64,000 nt of DNA from Aporophyla lueneburgensis (lineage: Eukaryota > Arthropoda > Insecta > Lepidoptera > Noctuidae), in contig OW028747.1 of assembly GCA_932294355.1 (NCBI GenBank), positions 10,875,501 to 10,939,500 of the forward strand. The letters are read 5' to 3'. Below are positions 1 to 9,870 of this stretch, in pieces. Every line of letters starts with the position of its first letter. The first letter of the stretch is position 1. Under the pieces are notes generated by a model that worked only from the letters and a program-made list of their open reading frames with translations, searched no databases and was not told the DNA's origin. The position numbers and the translations under genes are program-made.

Positions 1-68
1 TACAGCTAGCACCTTCAGTTGAGTTGTTACAAAAACAGTTATTAAAGCAAATAATTTCCTCCTTCCAG

Positions 69-461
69 TGCATAGCGACGCTGATGCTGCTACTGTCGCC
101 GGACGTGGAGTCCCTGATAGTGTACGTGACGGCGGTGGAGGCGCTGTTCACGCTGGCGTCGGTCGCCGGCCTGCTGTGGATGCGCTTCACGCGGCCGCAC
201 CTCATGCGGCCCATCCGCGTCAACATCATCCTGCCCGTCTCCTTCCTCATCATCTGCACCTTCGTCGTCATCTGCTCGTGCTTCACACACCCCATGGAAG
301 TCGGCGTCGGCGTTGCCTTCATCGCCCTCGGGGTCCCTGTCTACTACGTCTTCATCGTATGGAACAACAAACCCCAATGGCTGCTCACAGCATGCAACTC
401 CTTCAATCTCGCCTGCTCCAAAATATTCCTATGCCTCCCCGAAGATTCCAAGGATTTATGA
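69..461 (+). CDS. SLC7-family amino-acid transporter, last coding exon (partial)
   Basis: This is the C-terminal exon of a light-chain (LAT/y+LAT-like) amino-acid transporter, a plasma-membrane exchanger that normally pairs with a CD98-type heavy chain. The acceptor is a pyrimidine-rich tract ending in CAG at 66-68, and the exon enters in phase 0 with Cys, giving 130 residues to the stop at 459-461. Visible features are a hydrophobic helix (LIVYVTAVEALFTLASVAGL), the polar linker RPHLMRPIRVN, two more helices, and the ending IALGVPVYYVFIVWNNKPQWL. That ending matches the family pattern of a proline-bearing helix (GVPVY) followed by a WxNKPxWL segment, as in LAT1. Upstream exons lie outside the window. 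The best match from memory is SLC7A5-like (Drosophila minidiscs/JhI-21 type); I cannot separate paralogues from one exon. The first 170 coding bases are strongly GC-rich compared with the flanks. Confidence 0.86.
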   Translation, partial: CIATLMLLLSPDVESLIVYVTAVEALFTLASVAGLLWMRFTRPHLMRPIRVNIILPVSFLIICTFVVICSCFTHPMEVGVGVAFIALGVPVYYVFIVWNNKPQWLLTACNSFNLACSKIFLCLPEDSKDL

Positions 462-1317
462 TCTTTACGATATAACCTTATGTATTATTTAGTGTGATCT
501 GATTAATTATTTTTGCTATTTTTATTTTACTTTTTATGCCGATTTACGTGGCATAAGTGGGTTGGCATTATAATAAGTACAGATCTGTTATAACTAAGAT
601 AAGCTGATGATTCCTATGCAGTTATAGGTTAAGTATCTATATGTGAATAGATGTTAAGTATATGACAAAATTCTTATTGATAATACAATACAAACATTGT
701 TAGTGCGTGTATTTATTCAAATGTTATCACCCGCTACCTACGTCATGTCCCGGTTCGCATTCATATAGCCGGTATAGTACCTAAAACTACTCGAAATTAA
801 TATTATTTGTATAGATGGTGCCTGCGACAGCGATGGTTCTCATATTAACTGTCTATTATGGCTGGGCTGTGGCAGAAGTCGACAGACAGCTAGCTAGGTA
901 CTAATTTTTTTAGCTCCAATTGGTCTAGAAGCCTCACAATGCATCTAATAATTACTTAGATCTCACGGTGTCACTAAAATAGTGATAGCTTCCATTTACA
1001 GCAATGTAACTACGCCGAGTTAAAGTCGCAGGCGCTTAGGACAAACTTTTCTGTCCCAACACGTTTTTCACTCTATAATGCCAAGTACAATTTCAAATTT
1101 TGAAAAAATCATTATCACGACATTTTGCAGTTCTTACGGCCAATGTGTCATTGAAGTACATGACCAATATTCAAAAATCTCATTGAAACCTAAAAAACTT
1201 ATGGAGGACCTCTCAGTAGGAGGTCAAGGTAGAAAAAAATATTTTTGGAGCTCTATTCCCAAGCGTTAGCTTCAACTCAATTCCTCATTTATATGAGGAA
1301 TTGGGTTATTTTTACTT
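462..1317. other. SLC7 3' flank, no gene
   Basis: AT-rich sequence following the transporter stop codon, presumably its 3' UTR and downstream DNA. No canonical AATAAA lies close by; AATACA at 682-687 is a possible weak polyadenylation signal. A small perfect hairpin lies at 1278-1303 (11-bp arms, 4-nt loop). I see no coding region; the short open frame at 1078-1269 has no recognisable features. Confidence 0.4.
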
Positions 1318-1420
1318 AGTCGGTTTGAGTCTAGTCATCAGTGCGACTGCTGAGACTGGGGTTCTGGGTTCGATCCCCAAATCGGTCAAGAGTTTAGGTT
1401 TGTGCACGGTTGATACCAAT
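1318..1420 (+). repeat. tRNA-derived SINE fragment
   Basis: Contains GGTTCGATCCC, a good match to the RNA polymerase III B-box, with a degenerate A-box region upstream (GTCTAGTCATCAG). The same architecture recurs near 8,440, 18,980 (minus strand), 21,240 and 49,990. The sequence after the B-box does not fold into a tRNA acceptor arm, so this is a SINE head and not a tRNA gene. Confidence 0.6.
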
Positions 1421-1739
1421 AAGCTCGACCTCATAACAAAGGAGAAGGAAATAAAGGATTGTATGGTATAACACAATACGTTCATTATGTGGGTTACTGA
1501 AAAAAAGCTGTAATAAGTATCAATACATACATTAAAAACATTGGATGTTTAGATGAATGTGGCTTTCTATTCTAAGCTAAAAATCAAATTATAGGCCGGC
1601 TCTGCGGTCACTGACCCGCCTAAGTTTAACGCACACGCATACATATACTGTACTACACTGGATCTTTCTCACGTTTAGGATACTTTCTGGAATCTCCATA
1701 CGTATCTACGGTACACTTAGTTAATTATAAGCATTCTAA

Positions 1740-2000
1740 CAGTATCGCTTCTGCTCAGGATGAGCTAGTGACAAGCAGACAACGAGCCTACAGCAGGGCT
1801 TCGCCCCGCTTACAGCGACCCGCAGCCTAGTTGACGCAGGTTCTTCGCCAGCAGCAAGGCTAGCTGAAGTCGGCTGCCACGAGCAGAGCGATGCGACGCC
1901 TCAGGGGGTGAACAGTTCCGGTTTTGTGGTTACGTTGGGGTGACGCATGGTTGACGAAGAACCGATCGATAGGGTGAGGTGACGCCAAACGCCGCGTTGC
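1740..2000. repeat. GC-rich low-copy segment of unknown origin
   Basis: A roughly 260-bp island of GC-rich sequence within AT-rich DNA, with CAGCAGGGCTTCGCCCCGC-type motifs and a repeated GTTGACG. It has no open frame. It may be a LINE 5' UTR fragment or another degenerate repeat; I do not recognise it. Confidence 0.25.
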
Positions 2001-3099
2001 TAATAATGTTTTAGATGACCTTTACCAATGTACTTGGTGAGATAAACACATAATAGATTCGTCTATCACTGAACAGCGTATCCAATACGAGGTCCCTGGT
2101 TGTCTGTCGATTCACTTCCCACCTTGGCTATTTCCTATCATTGTTATTTATTTATGCACAGTGAATCACTAAACCTTTTCCATTTCAAATTGCGACACAA
2201 AGAAATTAAAAATTAAGAATAATACATTTGGTAAAATATATTTATTATCTCACAATAAAGTAGGAACCAAAACTAGGAAACCGTTGCATTTTCGTATAAT
2301 TATAAAACCTTTATAACACATAGAGAAAAAGAGACAGTCTAAGCAACTATTTGAATTATTTGTCCAACAAATAACTTGTCCGCGTTTATTTTGGTGAGTT
2401 TTTTGACTAAAGCAGTGCTCGGCGAAGCATGAAAACTGACGTGCTTAGCTCTGAGATCACGTACCTATACCTACCTATAACCAATGTTATGAAGTACTCG
2501 CGACGTCGCCATTGTATGCTTACCGTGAAAATTGGCCAAATTAAAGTTTCGTAACCGTTACGGAAGCCTACAAAACGTCCAATAGTTCACAAAACACTGC
2601 AGGTTTGTGCTGCGATAATAACCACCTATTCAGGATATTTCCGTAACTTTGTATACGGATATACTCACCTACTCTGTGTTTCCTTCAGTTTGCAAAAATA
2701 TGACTGTAATAGAATATGATAGGTAAGAGGTTGAGTATTTGAAACACATTCTCTTAGGTCTCAACTTAAGTCTACTTACCTACCTACATCATCTCCAATC
2801 CGAGCCTCTACATAAACGAGGTTGTATGGTGCCTAATACCTCTATAAGAATGACCTTTCATTCAGACATACACCAGAATTCGTGCATTTAATACGCAATC
2901 CAATAACTGAAAAGCAACAAACAGTGACATACATTCTCAGCAAAGTTGTACTGGTAGAGGTTAACATGATGAATTAAAATGAAATGAGAGTTAAATAGTA
3001 GTGTAGCATTTTGAAAAGGACCAAAGCAGCGTTACCCTTTTGGCAAGTTATATGGTTCATCGTGGTGCAGCCTGCCCACAGCGGCTCATGCAGCGGATG
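2001..3099. other. AT-rich intergenic DNA
   Basis: About 1.1 kb in which I see no open frame, RNA gene or recognisable element. Confidence 0.4.
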
Positions 3100-3345
3100 G
3101 CTTGAATAAATGTCGTATAACTAGTGAGAGCAAGAAAACATCGTTACGAAACCGGCATGTCCTAGAACCAGAAATTCGAAGACATGTTGTCACATGTCTT
3201 CGCGGGCCCAGAGCGGGTTGGTAGAGATACCAACCCGCTCTGGGCCCGCGTGGTTGAGTATGGTCCAGTCGCTTTCACCTAGAGTATGCCTGTGTCCAAT
3301 CAGCGGGAACAATATAAGCTGATTATCAATGAGAGCAATTTTGGT
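3100..3345 (-). repeat. Interspersed repeat (CACATGTCTTCG family), copy with inverted duplication
   Basis: One of at least five copies in the window of a repeat whose forward form reads through CCCACTGCTGGGACACAGG, a CACATGTCTTCGAATTTTTGG segment and CACGATGTTTTCCTTC. Other copies are at 9,675-9,870 and 63,390-63,640 (+), and at 16,910-17,090 and 36,735-36,800 (-). In this copy the segment normally reading ACCAACCCGC..GGGCCCGCG is present twice head to head, making a perfect 23-bp stem with a 4-nt loop at 3201-3250. The family is probably the 3' end of a LINE or a derived SINE; I cannot name it. Confidence 0.65.
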
Positions 3346-3430
3346 TCAATCAGATTCGTGTCGTATTTGGCTGAGCTGAGTCAAGTTACGAATTCCTGAA
3401 CAACCCGAGTTGATGTGGGTGCTCCCAAAA

Positions 3431-3653
3431 GCTGAAGAGTTTGTTTGTTTGTTTCGTTGAACTACTGGTCCGAATTGAAAAATTATTTTTGTGTTGGGTA
3501 GCCTATTTATTAAGGAAGGTTATAGGCTATATAAAATGACGCTTTGACCAAAAGGAGCGGAGGAGCAACGGATAATGGCAGGCAATTCGATGCGACGGGA
3601 AGGGTCAGGGGAGCAAAAATATGACGCGGACGAAGTCGCGGGCAGAAGCTAGT
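3431..3653 (-). repeat. RTE-type LINE 3' tail
   Basis: Minus-strand copy of the common lepidopteran tail that begins CTAGCTTCTGCCCGCGACTTCG and ends with CAAACTCTTCAGCTTTATAATATTA. Here it runs from GCTGAAGAGTTTG at the left to GTCGCGGGCAGAAGCTAGT at the right. It is truncated and carries no reverse-transcriptase sequence. Related tails of either orientation occur near 18.7, 20.8, 24.2, 33.8, 49.0, 53.9, 55.0 and 61.3 kb. Confidence 0.7.
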
Positions 3654-3899
3654 TATTTTATAAAATGTGTTTATTGGACGAACTTGTAGAGCTAAATATC
3701 TTTAAAGGTTAGTTACAGTAAATCCGCAATAAGATTGTTTTGTAACTTTTGTTGGATCAAGTCTAACGGCTCGGTAACAGTAACTGCACCCAGTGTGATC
3801 ATCTTTTATTTTCCTTAAAGTTTTGTACAGCCGTCGTCGTATAACGGTTTTCGGGCAGAGGTTTCGCACGAAACTTGAACTAGATGAATTTTGCAGTCA

Positions 3900-4005
3900 A
3901 GTTTTATTAATTTATTTATTTAAAACTTCTCGCACACAAATAAGGTACAATGGCGGACATCTTGCCTTAAGAATTCTCTACCAGTCGTCAGAGTGTGTCA
4001 GGTCA
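3900..4005 (+). repeat. TTATTTATTTAAAACTTCTC repeat, copy 1
   Basis: Shares with 4815-4945 the order TTATTTATTTA(A)AACTTCTC, CACACAAA, AAGGTACAA, GGCGGAC, TGCCTTA and ATTCTCTACCAGTC. The A/T-rich tetranucleotide start and gene-free nature suggest a retroelement 3' end. No coding sequence is attached. Confidence 0.55.
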
Positions 4006-4814
4006 TCCAATTGTTCAAGAACTGCGCATTAAGCGGATTCTCCTAAGAGTGTTTTATTGCGTACACGTAATAAAAAGCCAGCATACTTATCTACCACACG
4101 GGTAAATCGATCAGGGTGCTTACTCTTGATTTGAATTCCGATCGATTGACATTGAAATTTGAACTTATCGTATTCTTGAGTTCGACGCTAGCGCCAAAAT
4201 GTGTTTAAATTGGGTGTCCATTTTTTAGAACTAAGTGGAATCGAGATCGGGCGTTGTTGTTGTTCCAATTTTGACGATGTAAGGATAGACAAATTTACAG
4301 ATTGTAGAAAGAATAAAGACAGAATTAAAGATTGTAGAAAGATTTGTTCCGTTTTATGCTGGCGTAGCATGACAATTCTATCTCTATTCTACCAAGAATA
4401 GACAAAGTTCTTTCTATGGTGGTCATGCTACGCGTGCAGGACTGATGAAAAGTCGTTACATTTCATCGTTTTGGACGTTTCCAAAACGATGTTGTTACCA
4501 AGTAAATATTAAACCAACATATTATGTACGTTGCTTATCTCCATACATGCCCAAGAGTCGACAGGCGGAAATGGGTTGTTATGGTTAAACGAAGGACCAA
4601 CCATTTATCACACTCTATTTAATGTTGCAACGTTTAAATCCAACACGTGAACAAATAGGTAGGTACCTACCTGCTTTTCTGGCACAGGTTCACCTGCTAA
4701 TAAAGCCTACCGTACCGACATATTTTGATGTTAAATTCAAAAACTTTGACACTTCGCTCAGTACCAAGATGCAGCAGCCAGCAATTGTGGGACTCACTGA
4801 CATTAGCAAAGACT

Positions 4815-4945
4815 TTATTTATTTATTTATTTAAACTTCTCACACACAAAAAAGGTACAAAGGCGGACTTAATGCCTTAGGCATTCTCTACCAGTCAACC
4901 AAGGGTGGTGAAGAGATTACATGGCAGGTGCTTTGATTGGGAGGA
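4815..4945 (+). repeat. TTATTTATTTAAAACTTCTC repeat, copy 2
   Basis: Second copy of the repeat at 3900-4005, preserving GGCGGACTTAATGCCTTAGG and the CTCTACCAGTC motif, preceded by a (TTTA)n run. The two copies are about 900 bp apart in the same orientation and have clearly diverged, so they look like independent insertions and not a recent tandem duplication. Confidence 0.55.
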
Positions 4946-5060
4946 ACAGTTATTGAAAAATACTATTAAAATACATCATGTATCAAATTATAAATAACAT
5001 CCATGGGAAATATAAATAGATTATAAACTTATAATACACACATACATACTTACACATACA

Positions 5061-5200
5061 GACTTTCATTTTGACAGTTCGACAACACTAATTGCGCTAT
5101 CTACGTTGATGGGCAGATAACTGTTTTAAATTTATGACGCAATGAATTAGCAATATCTCTCAAATTTCAAATAGTGATTGATAGTGTGTGACGCAATTAA
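5061..5200 (+). repeat. Short interspersed repeat, TTTTGACAGTTCGACAACA family
   Basis: One of five copies of a 100-180 bp repeat marked by a TTTGACAGTTCAACAACA core, followed by a variable TGAGCAGA..GAACATA.AAGCAA stretch and ending near GTTACGCA. Other copies are at 20,585-20,690, 27,718-27,850, 56,401-56,580 (best preserved) and 62,205-62,345 (reverse). The end motifs GTAACGCA and GTTACGCA are in direct and not inverted orientation. It is non-coding and its class is unknown. Confidence 0.5.
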
Positions 5201-6023
5201 GCTGCTGAAGAATGCATTCTAAAACCAAAGCCTTTATTCTTCCCTACATTATGTATTTCTACCATTTTCTACACCACAATCGCATATTTTATATGAATTG
5301 AATAGCCACATGCCTTTTTATAGAGTCACACTACGGATTTCACGCCGATCATCAAATACTCACATGTTATGAAAAACTATAGGTTTTATCGAAGTTTCTA
5401 ATTGATGTTTATATATCGATTAGAGTGTCGTGTTGATTCTGGCTATCTGTCCCGGTGGATGGGAATGTTTGCTTTGGGCGCAGTCAGTAAATACTACTAC
5501 AAACAGAAGTATCTGACTCCACACATCGATCGAGTAAGTTATAAGCACTAATAACCATTTATCAGAGTATTTCGCGCAAAAAGTCAATACGAAGACAGTG
5601 TCATTAAAAATTGAAGTGGAGTAAATAAAGTACTTACTAGGGTTCGTTTTCTGAAGAACGTAGATACGTCCTTACTTTGTGAACTTTGTATGTCCTTACG
5701 AATAACTGACTGTAATCTAAAATTTTGACCTTAAGTTGAACAAATATAGTAAACATACTATCATAGGTACCTTGCTTGCTTATCAGTTTCTACTAATATT
5801 TCCCCATGAGGATAGGCAGAGACTATGAACGTCACTACTTATACATATTTATAGGTAATAAAATATTTCAAATTAATAAGGCCGATAGAAAGGTGAAAAT
5901 AAGAGAGTGGATAAAATAAAGATACAAATTTAAAATAAAACAAAATTATTCAGAAAAAATATTATCCTTTTATGTAGTCCAGCATCACAATCATTCAACA
6001 AGCTGTCGTTTCGTCCCTTTTTA
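5201..6023. other. AT-rich intergenic DNA
   Basis: No gene, conserved open frame or clear repeat recognised. Short translated frames here have no domain character. Confidence 0.35.
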
Positions 6024-6699
6024 TTAGGGTTCCGTTGCCAAATGGCAAAAAACGGAACCCTTATAGATTCGTCATGTCTGTCTGTCTGTCTGTCTGTCCG
6101 TCCGTATGTCACAGCCACTTTTCTCCAAAACTACAAGAGCTATGCTGTTGAAACTTGGTAAGTAGATGTATTCTGTGAACCGCATTAAGATTTTCATACA
6201 AAAATAGAAAAAAAACCAATAAATCGTGGGGTTCCCCATACATAGAACTGAAACTCAACAATGGTTTTTTTCAACTAACCCATACGTGTGGGGTATCTAT
6301 GAATAGGTCTTCAAAAATGGTATTGAGGTTTCTATTATCATTTTTTTCTAAACTGAATAGTTTGCGCGAGAGACACTTCCAAACTGGTAAAATGTGCCCC
6401 CCCCCCCCCTCCGTAACTTCTAAAATAAGAGAATGATAAAACTAAAAAAAAATGTATGATTACATTACCATGTAAACTACCACCGAAAATTGGTTTGAAC
6501 GAAATCGAGTAAGTCGTTTTTTTTTAAAACGTCATAAATCGTAAACCGCAATTTACCTTTCATTTAATCAACAGAAATATAAAAATTAAAAAAAAACATT
6601 TATTTTCATAAACATGAACCTTCTGCATAAACCGAGAATACCTACAGGTTTGTACGGAACCCTTTGTGCGAGAGTCCGACTCGCACTTGGCCGGTTTTT
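6024..6699 (+). mobile_element. 676-bp non-autonomous element, TTAGGGTTCCG...CTTGGCCGG (copy 1)
   Basis: Starts TTAGGGTTCCGTTGCCAAA and runs through a (TCTG)n microsatellite at about 6076-6100, a conserved CAGCCACTTTTCTCC block, two GGGGT-bearing blocks, and a terminal perfect palindrome close to GTGCGAGTC-GACTCGCAC just before TTGGCCGG. A second, nearly collinear copy lies at 21,323-22,010. There is no coding potential and no pol III box. The terminal hairpin a few bases from the end recalls Helitron ends, but there is no CTRR terminus, so the class is open. A homopolymer C run near 6399-6409 is particular to this copy. Confidence 0.7.
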
Positions 6700-7904
6700 A
6701 AGGCTCCCATAGACTTCATGAATTTTTATTGAAATTGTTCAAGTAGACTCGCGTCGCGCCTACCTGCAGGAGCAAAGTCGCTGGCAAAACATACTGATTT
6801 CATAATCATGAAAATAAATAAAAATCAATTGCCGCTTCATCACTTGAAAACCGCTCGAACGATTATCAGGACAAAGTGTTTGTATTTGTCAGGATAAAGT
6901 TTGTATAAAAGATTTATTTTTTGATAATCCACCGGAAAAGTCAGGACGGGGAGATAGAGACATGAAATTCAGCCGAGCTACAAGCGAAGAAGAGGCCGAA
7001 CAGTTAGTTATAAATAAAAACTTTTTGCAATGCTACACATGTTTCATATAGTTAGAGCTCACCTGAAATGCAGAGAGAGCATCGCGAACTCCAGTAAGCA
7101 GTCGTACCAAGTACCTTCCCAACGTAGGAAAATTTAACGTAAAGATAAGCTTTTTTATCTGCACCAATAAGTAAATAACTCATGATTTGACAATCTTTTA
7201 CTACATCGATAAATATAGTAGCGTTTTGGTCTATTTCCAGCGCTTTCTTTTCGTCAACATGTTGATACACACACTTATTTTATCATGTTTTTATTGATAT
7301 CATCATTCACGTGAAGAAATAATGATTAAATGATGACGTGATTCCTAAAACCTAACTTACTGACAAATCATTGAAAATTCAGCCTGTTGTTTGGATGTGT
7401 TGACTCACAATAGTGTACCTATAACAGTTGTTATAGGTATAATAATCCTTCCATGCCGTTTTCGGCTACGGCATGTGGGCTACGGCGACCGTTTCATTAC
7501 TAACCTACTGGCGTCTGTCATGGGCTCTCATGTGGCTAGCAAAACCGCCTTTGCTTACAAAAATTCTTGTACAGAGTGGACACGTGAGAGCACCATTAAC
7601 ATAATTGTAATTGATTGCCGCTGGTGGTCGGGACAAGACATACGCACCTACACGCTACACGCACGTATATCTTGAGTACATACAGCTACCACTAGACTGA
7701 GGACAGACGATTACTCAAGCATTCCGATAGTTGATTGTGATCGTCAACAAGCCTACATACGGCGCATGGTACCTAGATCCAACTCTCAACACATTAATAC
7801 AAAAAATTAGAAAATCAGTGCTCACTGAAGTGTATGATATGGTATATTGGTCGCAAGCGCTATTATTAAGCATGTTGTCCTGGGTTCTATTCTGAAGTAG
7901 TGTT

Positions 7905-8260
7905 GCAAAGGACTCAAGTCCTCGAGTCGTAATTTTAAAGACTCGACTCAATTATGCAAGACTCAGTGTGCTCAAAAGGCTCGGAGTCTAGAGTCAAGCC
8001 GAGCCCGAGTCATTGTCGAGTCTAAAAAAGGGACTCGAGTTTTAAAAAGGACTGGAGTCTTAAAAACGACTAGAGTCTTAAAATGAACTCGAGTCTTGTA
8101 GCTCATCATTCGAAAAAAACTCGACAGTTTTTTTTGTTAGCAATATACATCATAACCACTAATTTGATTTTATTGCCTTCTTTCGAGTCTTTTCGAATGA
8201 TGAGGTACAAGTTTCATCTTCATGCTCCGAGTTTTTCTTTAAGACTCGAGTCTTCATTTT
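7905..8260. repeat. Array of palindromic GACTCGAGTC motifs
   Basis: About 350 bp filled with variants of GACTCGAGTC and its half-sites, spaced roughly 15-25 bp and separated by TTTTAAAA-like linkers. The right half contains a larger inverted repeat: CTTGTAGCTCATCATTCG at 8095-8112 is mirrored by CGAATGATGAGGTACAAG at 8194-8211, and pairing continues inwards through CTCG. There is no open frame. It could be the remains of a MITE with palindromic sub-repeats, or a satellite seed. Confidence 0.55.
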
Positions 8261-8435
8261 CAATTATTTGACCTATTGTGATACTGTAAATTTATTCTGG
8301 GAGCATCGTCGTCACATATAAAACATAAATATTTAATATTTTAACTAATATTGATATAAAAAATAAATATTTAATATTTTAACTAATGTTGTAGAGTACC
8401 GGTGGTGTTTCTTGTACATGCCTCTCCATATGGAC

Positions 8436-8700
8436 AGGCCTGTTGGTCTAGTGGTTAGTGACCCTGACTGCTATGCCGGAGGTCGTGGGTTCGATTCCCA
8501 CCCAGGACAAATGTTTGTGTGATGAGCACGATCATTTGTTCTGTGTCTGGGTGTAATTTTTGTACAATAAGTATGTATTTAGAAATATATAAGTATGTTT
8601 ATCAGTTGTCTAGTACCCATAACACAAGCTCTGCTTAGCTTGGGACTAGATGGCGTTGTGTGATAGTTGTGGAATATTATTATTATTTATTATTATTATA
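8436..8700 (+). repeat. tRNA-derived SINE, near full length
   Basis: The head carries an A-box-like TGGTCTAGTGGTTAGT and a perfect B-box GGTTCGATTCC 45 bases later. The body then runs through GTGTGATGAGCACGATC, a GTATGTTTATCAG stretch and GGGACTAGATGGCG, and ends in a (TTA)n tail at 8678-8700. This is a complete lepidopteran SINE arrangement. There is no sign that it is a functional tRNA: the 5' and 3' ends of the head do not pair. Confidence 0.8.
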
Positions 8701-9674
8701 TGGATCTACCTTTTGGAAGGGGCGAATCAATACTATTTTAATGTAAATTTTGACGTTCAAAGTATATTTTATGTGCCCATTAATAAACGCATGCTTAAAT
8801 TCATAATTGTTTTCCATAAATGCTTTGACTTTGCTTTCTGATTCGATCGCGTAGGAACACTCCAAGCATAGCCCTCTCCATTGCACTTTGGGTGACTTTC
8901 AGCCTTCTTATGAGGTCCATTGCGAGAAATAGATTTGACTCCTATTATATACATGGGACTTAAACATAATTGGTGAAATTAAATCAAAAGTCATTTATTC
9001 AAATAAGGCACTATTCAGACGTCAAAATTACATAACACATTCCCCCAAAACGCCCGCCCTTCCCCACTTTCTAGTGCTAACTGTATGTACTTCTCTGCCG
9101 GCATAATGGTGCCTATGTTATTACAAAGCTAATGTGAAATTAAATAGGCAGCCTGTATCATTTACTTTTATCATAATTGTGCAAATCATGACCCTAAATT
9201 CCCTATGCGGGAGACAAAACAGACAGTGGTACACATTTAGAATGAAAAAGAGAAAGAAAATACATTTATTTAATATAGCACAGGTTTAAAAGCACACAAC
9301 ACATACTGCAACAAAACTAGATCAAATAAAAAGTGTAAATTGTTTGTTTAGAAAAGGTTTTGCTTACATAACTTCTCCGAGAAATGGTGTAACAAACGTT
9401 TGTACCTTTAGGATGAGGCGAGCACGAGCTTGTAGCCGCGAACCTTAAATTTTATCAGCGAAGTTCAACCTGGACAGAACCACGGTTTCCACAAACTGTT
9501 CCTGTAGTGTTTCAGATAAATGATACTCCTGATTGCATGAACTATAAAATAACTTGAAGCTAATACCTACTTACATGTAAGAAAAATCATTAACATTGGC
9601 ATTTTGAATATGTTGTTTTTGATGTGTGTATGAAACACCTTTTGTTTTAAGCTATGCCGTAGGGGACAAATGCG
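8701..9674. other. AT-rich intergenic DNA
   Basis: Gene-free stretch. The overlapping short open frames on both strands near 8683-8954 are low-complexity and unconvincing. Confidence 0.35.
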
Positions 9675-9870
9675 ACATCATCAGCAGCCTATAATGTTCC
9701 CACTGCTGGGACACAGGCCTTCTCTCGGTGAGAGGGAGTGAGCCATAATCCACCACGCATGCCCAGTGCGGATTGGTAGATGTCACATGTCTTCGAATTT
9801 TTGGTTCTAAGACATGCAGGGTTTCTTCACGATGTTTTCCTTCACCGTTTTGAGGACGAGGGCAACATAC
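9675..9870 (+). repeat. Interspersed repeat (CACATGTCTTCG family)
   Basis: Forward copy with TTCCCACTGCTGGGACACAG, CTTCTCTCGGTGAGAGGG (itself able to form a small hairpin), CCACCACGCATG, GATGTCACATGTCTTCG and CACGATGTTTTCCTTCACCG. Useful as a reference for the rearranged copy at 3.2 kb. Confidence 0.65.

Noticed and set aside
90..475. Alternative frames on both strands over the SLC7 exon
   Set aside because: Shadows caused by high third-position GC; only the +69 frame matches a known protein family.
8436..8510. tRNA gene suggested by A-box and perfect B-box
   Set aside because: The head continues into a SINE body with a (TTA)n tail, and no acceptor stem can be formed. The same applies to B-box matches near 1.37, 19.10, 21.29 and 50.04 kb.
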